Shown one piece after another: positions 5,182-7,886 of a DNA stretch of 7,886 bases. This DNA comes from Planctomycetota bacterium (GTDB lineage: Bacteria; Planctomycetota; Phycisphaerae; WQYP01), in contig JAJZOA010000096.1 in NCBI GenBank assembly GCA_021852225.1, positions 1 to 7,886 on the forward strand, written 5' to 3'. The stretch's first letter is position 1. Every line of letters starts with the position of its first letter. A model generated the notes under the pieces. The model was given only the letters and a program-made list of their open reading frames with translations. It did not search any database and was not told where the DNA came from. Made by a program: the position numbers and the translations under genes.

Positions 5182-7886
5182 TTACGCAGCTGTTGTGTGA
5201 GCGTCGGCGGCCGCCGGTGTCGCCGAACGGTTGTCAAACCGCACGGCCACGCGCTTGCTGACACCTTGTTCCTGCATGGTGACGCCATACAACAGATTGG
5301 CCACCGCCATCATCCGTTTGTTGTGGGTAATAACCACAAACTGGCTGTGTGCGTTGAATTCCTGAACAATGGCGGCAAAGCGGCCGGTGTTGGATTCATC
5401 CAGGGGTGCGTCGACTTCGTCCAGAATACAGAATGGCGATGGTTTGCTTTTGAAAATGGACATGACCAGGGCAATCGCGGTCATTGCTTTTTCACCACCG
5501 GACAGAAGGCTGATGGATTGCAATTCCTTGCCCGGAGGCCGCGCCATGATATCAATGCCCGATTCCAGAATATCCTCCGGATTTTCCAGAACCACATCCG
5601 CTTTGCCACCGCCAAACAGCTTGCGGAACATTTCCTGGAATTCCGCTCGGATGGCGTTAAATGTTTCCTGGAAGCGGCTGCGGGAATCGTCATCAATTTT
5701 GCCGATCAGTTCCTCAAGTTGCCGCTTGGCCTCCACAATATCCGCGATCTGGGCCGTCAGGAATTTCTGCCGTTCTTCCAACTGTCCCAGTTCATTGATC
5801 GCATCTAGATTCACATTCCCCAGCCGGGCCATGCGGCCGCGCAAATCATCAATTTCCGCCGCCATGGCCGCAAAATCAACATTTTCCGGCGGCGTGTAAT
5901 CCTTGTGCAATTCCACCAGGTTTACGCCGGTTTCCTCAGCGGACCGTTCCACCAGCGTCTCCAGCCGCACGCTTAATTCATTTTCGGATAATGACAAGGC
6001 ATGTTCCTGCTGGGCCAGCGCGTCAACTTCCTTTTGTCGATCGCCCAGATCCTGATTGATTTGTTGATGGTCCTGCCGCAGCGCGGCAAGACGCTGTGAA
6101 TTTTCCCGCACATTCTCCTGCGCGGTTTCCAGCAGGCCCGCGGCATGGGCGGCCTTTTCCTGATGGCTTTGCGCGGCGCGCTGAGCCTCGCCGATTCTGT
6201 TTTCCACGGCGGCCATATCATCGGTCAGGCGCGTCAACTGCGATTGTGCGTCACGGTGTATCTGTTGCACCTGTGCCAGTTCGCGCGCGGTGGCCGCCCG
6301 CTGTTCCTGGGCCTGCCCCAGCGATACGCGCAACTTTGTGGTCTGTTCGGAAAGTTCCGCCAGAGCTTCGCGGCGGCGCTGCAGCTCGCCAAGGCGTTCC
6401 TGCACGGATTGCTCAAGTGTCTTAAGAGCCTGTTCGCTCCCCGTGGTCTCATTCCTGAGGGTTTCGATGGCCTTGTCACACAGAGCGGCCTGCTTGTGCA
6501 GATGCTGCGTTTCATTCTGAATCAGCGGCTGTTCGCCACGAAGTTTATCGATCTGTCCGCTGGTCTGCTGCCACTGGGCGTTGGCCTGCGCGTGGGCGGT
6601 CTGAGTGTGGAACAGTTCGTCGCGCAACGTCTGCTGTCTGGCGCCAAGCTGCTGCGACTGCTGGTCACATTCGGCACCGCGCCCGGTAAGTTCTGTAATC
6701 TGGGCCTCGGTATCGGCTATTTCCGCGGCCAGGCGGGTTAATTCACCGCGGCGGGTAATGGTGCCGACTTTGCGCGATCCATCTCCCAGCTCCAGAGATC
6801 CGTCCGTGTTCAGCACCTCGCCGGCACGGGTTACATAGCGGTAATGCCGTGGCCCACTGCGTTGTGCGGTCAGCGCCTGTTCCAGTGTATCCACCACCAG
6901 CGTGCGGCCCAGCAGCCGCAAAACCAGCGGCGCAACGGCGGGTTGATAACGAATAAGATCAATTGCCCGCACGCCCGCCAGATTTGCCGCCGTATCATCG
7001 GCGTCTTCGCGGTAGGGTGCCAGTTGATCCAGACAAATCACGCGCGTGCGACCGGCAATTTGCCGCCAGGCACCTGATTCCGCGCACAACTGGTCGGCGG
7101 ATTCAACCATGATCGCGGTCAGCATATCGCCGAGTGCCGCTTCAATTAGCGGGGCGGTCTGCACGTCGGCGTCAATTAAATCTCCGACCATGCCTTTGAC
7201 ACATGCAAAACCCTGCCCGGCATCGCGCCGTTTGAATATTTCCTGCACCGGCTGGGCCACGCCCTCGCGCCGGCGTTCCAGATCTCGCAGCAGATTCTGG
7301 CGGCTGATCAGGGCACTGCGGTTTTCGCGCTGCCGCCCGAGTTGTTCCATCAGCTCGGCCATGCGCTGGTTGTTCGCCTGCTGTCGGGTGCGAATATCCT
7401 CTATCTCCCGCTGTTTGGCACCGGCGGTGGCGGCCAGTTCGTCGCGCTGGGCGGCCAGCTCCGCCACACGCGCTTCCTGCTGGGCCAACTGGGCTTGAAG
7501 TTCCGCGACACGCGCATCCAGCCGTTCAATCTGTTTATCTATGTTCTGGCGGGTAACGGACTGGGCGTTCAGTTGGCTCTGGGCGCGGGCAATCTGCCGC
7601 ATCAGATCCACCGCACGGGATTTGTCCTGTTCCACTTCGCGGTTAAGTTCCGCCATCTGCCGCGCTGCCTGTTCCTGCTGCCGCGCCTGACCGGCCAGCG
7701 CTTCCTGGCACTGGGCCGTATGTTGTTCCGCCGCGGCTTGCGCGGCGGTTTTCTGGCTTATCTGTTCCGTGGCCGCCGCCAGACGCGCGGTCATTTCTCC
7801 GTGCCGCAAGCATTTTAATGCCAAACACCATCTGCCAGACCGATGTTTTGTCCGGTGTGTCAATGACTGCCAGCAGCCAGTAGATT
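5182..7886 (-). CDS. smc: Chromosome segregation protein SMC, N-terminal part missing
   Basis: SMC proteins form dimers that organise and separate chromosomes, using an ABC-type ATPase head built from both protein ends. Residues are numbered from a TTG at 7863 (893 residues). About 24-205 is Gln/Ala/Arg-rich coiled coil. The hinge runs about 222-363 (starting VKGMVGDLID, ending in the Gly-rich GSLELGDGS). A second coil runs about 366-680. The C-terminal head follows, with NVNLDAINEL, FRKLFGGGKA, ABC signature LSGGEK (S788-K792), Walker B FCILDEVDAPLD with D815/E816, D-loop APLD, and switch His H847 in VVITHNKR. It ends in a short Ala/Thr-rich tail. The N-terminal Walker A lobe is absent. The first coil arm is roughly 130 residues shorter than the second, although the two must pair. 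The frame stays open to the window edge, but upstream of the ATG at 7794 it no longer resembles a coil. So the gene is cut by the window edge, shifted in frame, or truncated. SMC identity of the present part is certain. Confidence 0.93.
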   Translation of the reverse strand, partial: STGCWQSLTHRTKHRSGRWCLALKCLRHGEMTARLAAATEQISQKTAAQAAAEQHTAQCQEALAGQARQQEQAARQMAELNREVEQDKSRAVDLMRQIARAQSQLNAQSVTRQNIDKQIERLDARVAELQAQLAQQEARVAELAAQRDELAATAGAKQREIEDIRTRQQANNQRMAELMEQLGRQRENRSALISRQNLLRDLERRREGVAQPVQEIFKRRDAGQGFACVKGMVGDLIDADVQTAPLIEAALGDMLTAIMVESADQLCAESGAWRQIAGRTRVICLDQLAPYREDADDTAANLAGVRAIDLIRYQPAVAPLVLRLLGRTLVVDTLEQALTAQRSGPRHYRYVTRAGEVLNTDGSLELGDGSRKVGTITRRGELTRLAAEIADTEAQITELTGRGAECDQQSQQLGARQQTLRDELFHTQTAHAQANAQWQQTSGQIDKLRGEQPLIQNETQHLHKQAALCDKAIETLRNETTGSEQALKTLEQSVQERLGELQRRREALAELSEQTTKLRVSLGQAQEQRAATARELAQVQQIHRDAQSQLTRLTDDMAAVENRIGEAQRAAQSHQEKAAHAAGLLETAQENVRENSQRLAALRQDHQQINQDLGDRQKEVDALAQQEHALSLSENELSVRLETLVERSAEETGVNLVELHKDYTPPENVDFAAMAAEIDDLRGRMARLGNVNLDAINELGQLEERQKFLTAQIADIVEAKRQLEELIGKIDDDSRSRFQETFNAIRAEFQEMFRKLFGGGKADVVLENPEDILESGIDIMARPPGKELQSISLLSGGEKAMTAIALVMSIFKSKPSPFCILDEVDAPLDESNTGRFAAIVQEFNAHSQFVVITHNKRMMAVANLLYGVTMQEQGVSKRVAVRFDNRSATPAAADAHTTAA
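7795..7886 (-). other. Sequence upstream of the SMC coil, unlike SMC
   Basis: From about 7795 to the edge the smc frame reads a Cys/Trp/His-rich stretch (for example CWQSLTHRTKHRSG) with no heptad pattern and poor third-position GC. The neighbouring - strand frame instead reads a hydrophobic segment (YWLLAVIDTP, then VWQMVFGIKML) with better third-position GC, as if it were the end of a different, membrane-associated protein. The stretch is lower in GC than the coil region beside it. It may mark a rearrangement, an assembly join, or a frame error. I do not recognise any protein in it. Confidence 0.35.

Noticed and set aside
5022..5288. 88-codon - strand open frame spanning the smc end and the intergenic gap
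   Set aside because: It overlaps the conserved SMC C-terminus in another frame and its other half is the promoter/inverted-repeat region.
5170..5808. 212-codon + strand open frame opposite the SMC head
   Set aside because: It lies entirely against the conserved SMC ATPase head and starts without a credible ribosome binding site.

Overview
The window holds two recognisable housekeeping genes, a glycosyltransferase gene and one secreted carbohydrate-active-like gene, from a moderately GC-rich bacterium using the standard code. Start sites mostly lack a strong Shine-Dalgarno sequence. The Rho protein (the order of its N-terminal helical segment, cold-shock domain and P-loop variant APPRTGKT) and the secreted protein with a YWTDNGA motif resemble what I recall from Planctomycetes (Phycisphaerae-like) and other PVC bacteria. 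That placement is from memory and tentative.

Layout. On the + strand, transcription termination factor rho (1-1359, probably cut at its 5' end by the window edge) is followed after 85 bases by a GT4-type glycosyltransferase (1445-2641). On the - strand, a gene for a chromosome-condensation protein of the SMC family (5182 to the right edge, N-terminal part missing) is followed after 178 bases by a large exported protein with a glycoside-hydrolase-like barrel (2703-5003). The glycosyltransferase and the exported protein converge and are separated by only 61 bases. No RNA gene, insertion sequence or CRISPR array was seen, and no gene-free stretch exceeds 300 bases.

The most interesting parts are: (1) the exported 766-residue protein, which carries motifs reminiscent of clan GH-D alpha-glycosidases (LDSWW, FEQDW, RVSDD) but which I cannot assign to a family; (2) a perfect 10-base inverted repeat lying directly on the predicted promoter/start region of that gene, which looks like an operator; (3) the SMC gene, whose coiled coil stops abruptly near 7795, with about 130 residues of coil plus the whole N-terminal ATP-binding lobe not recognisable in the remaining 90 bases; (4) in-frame micro-repeats forming the C-terminal tail of the exported protein. 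There is no evidence that the genes form one pathway: rho and smc are core genes, and the two carbohydrate-related genes sit between them.
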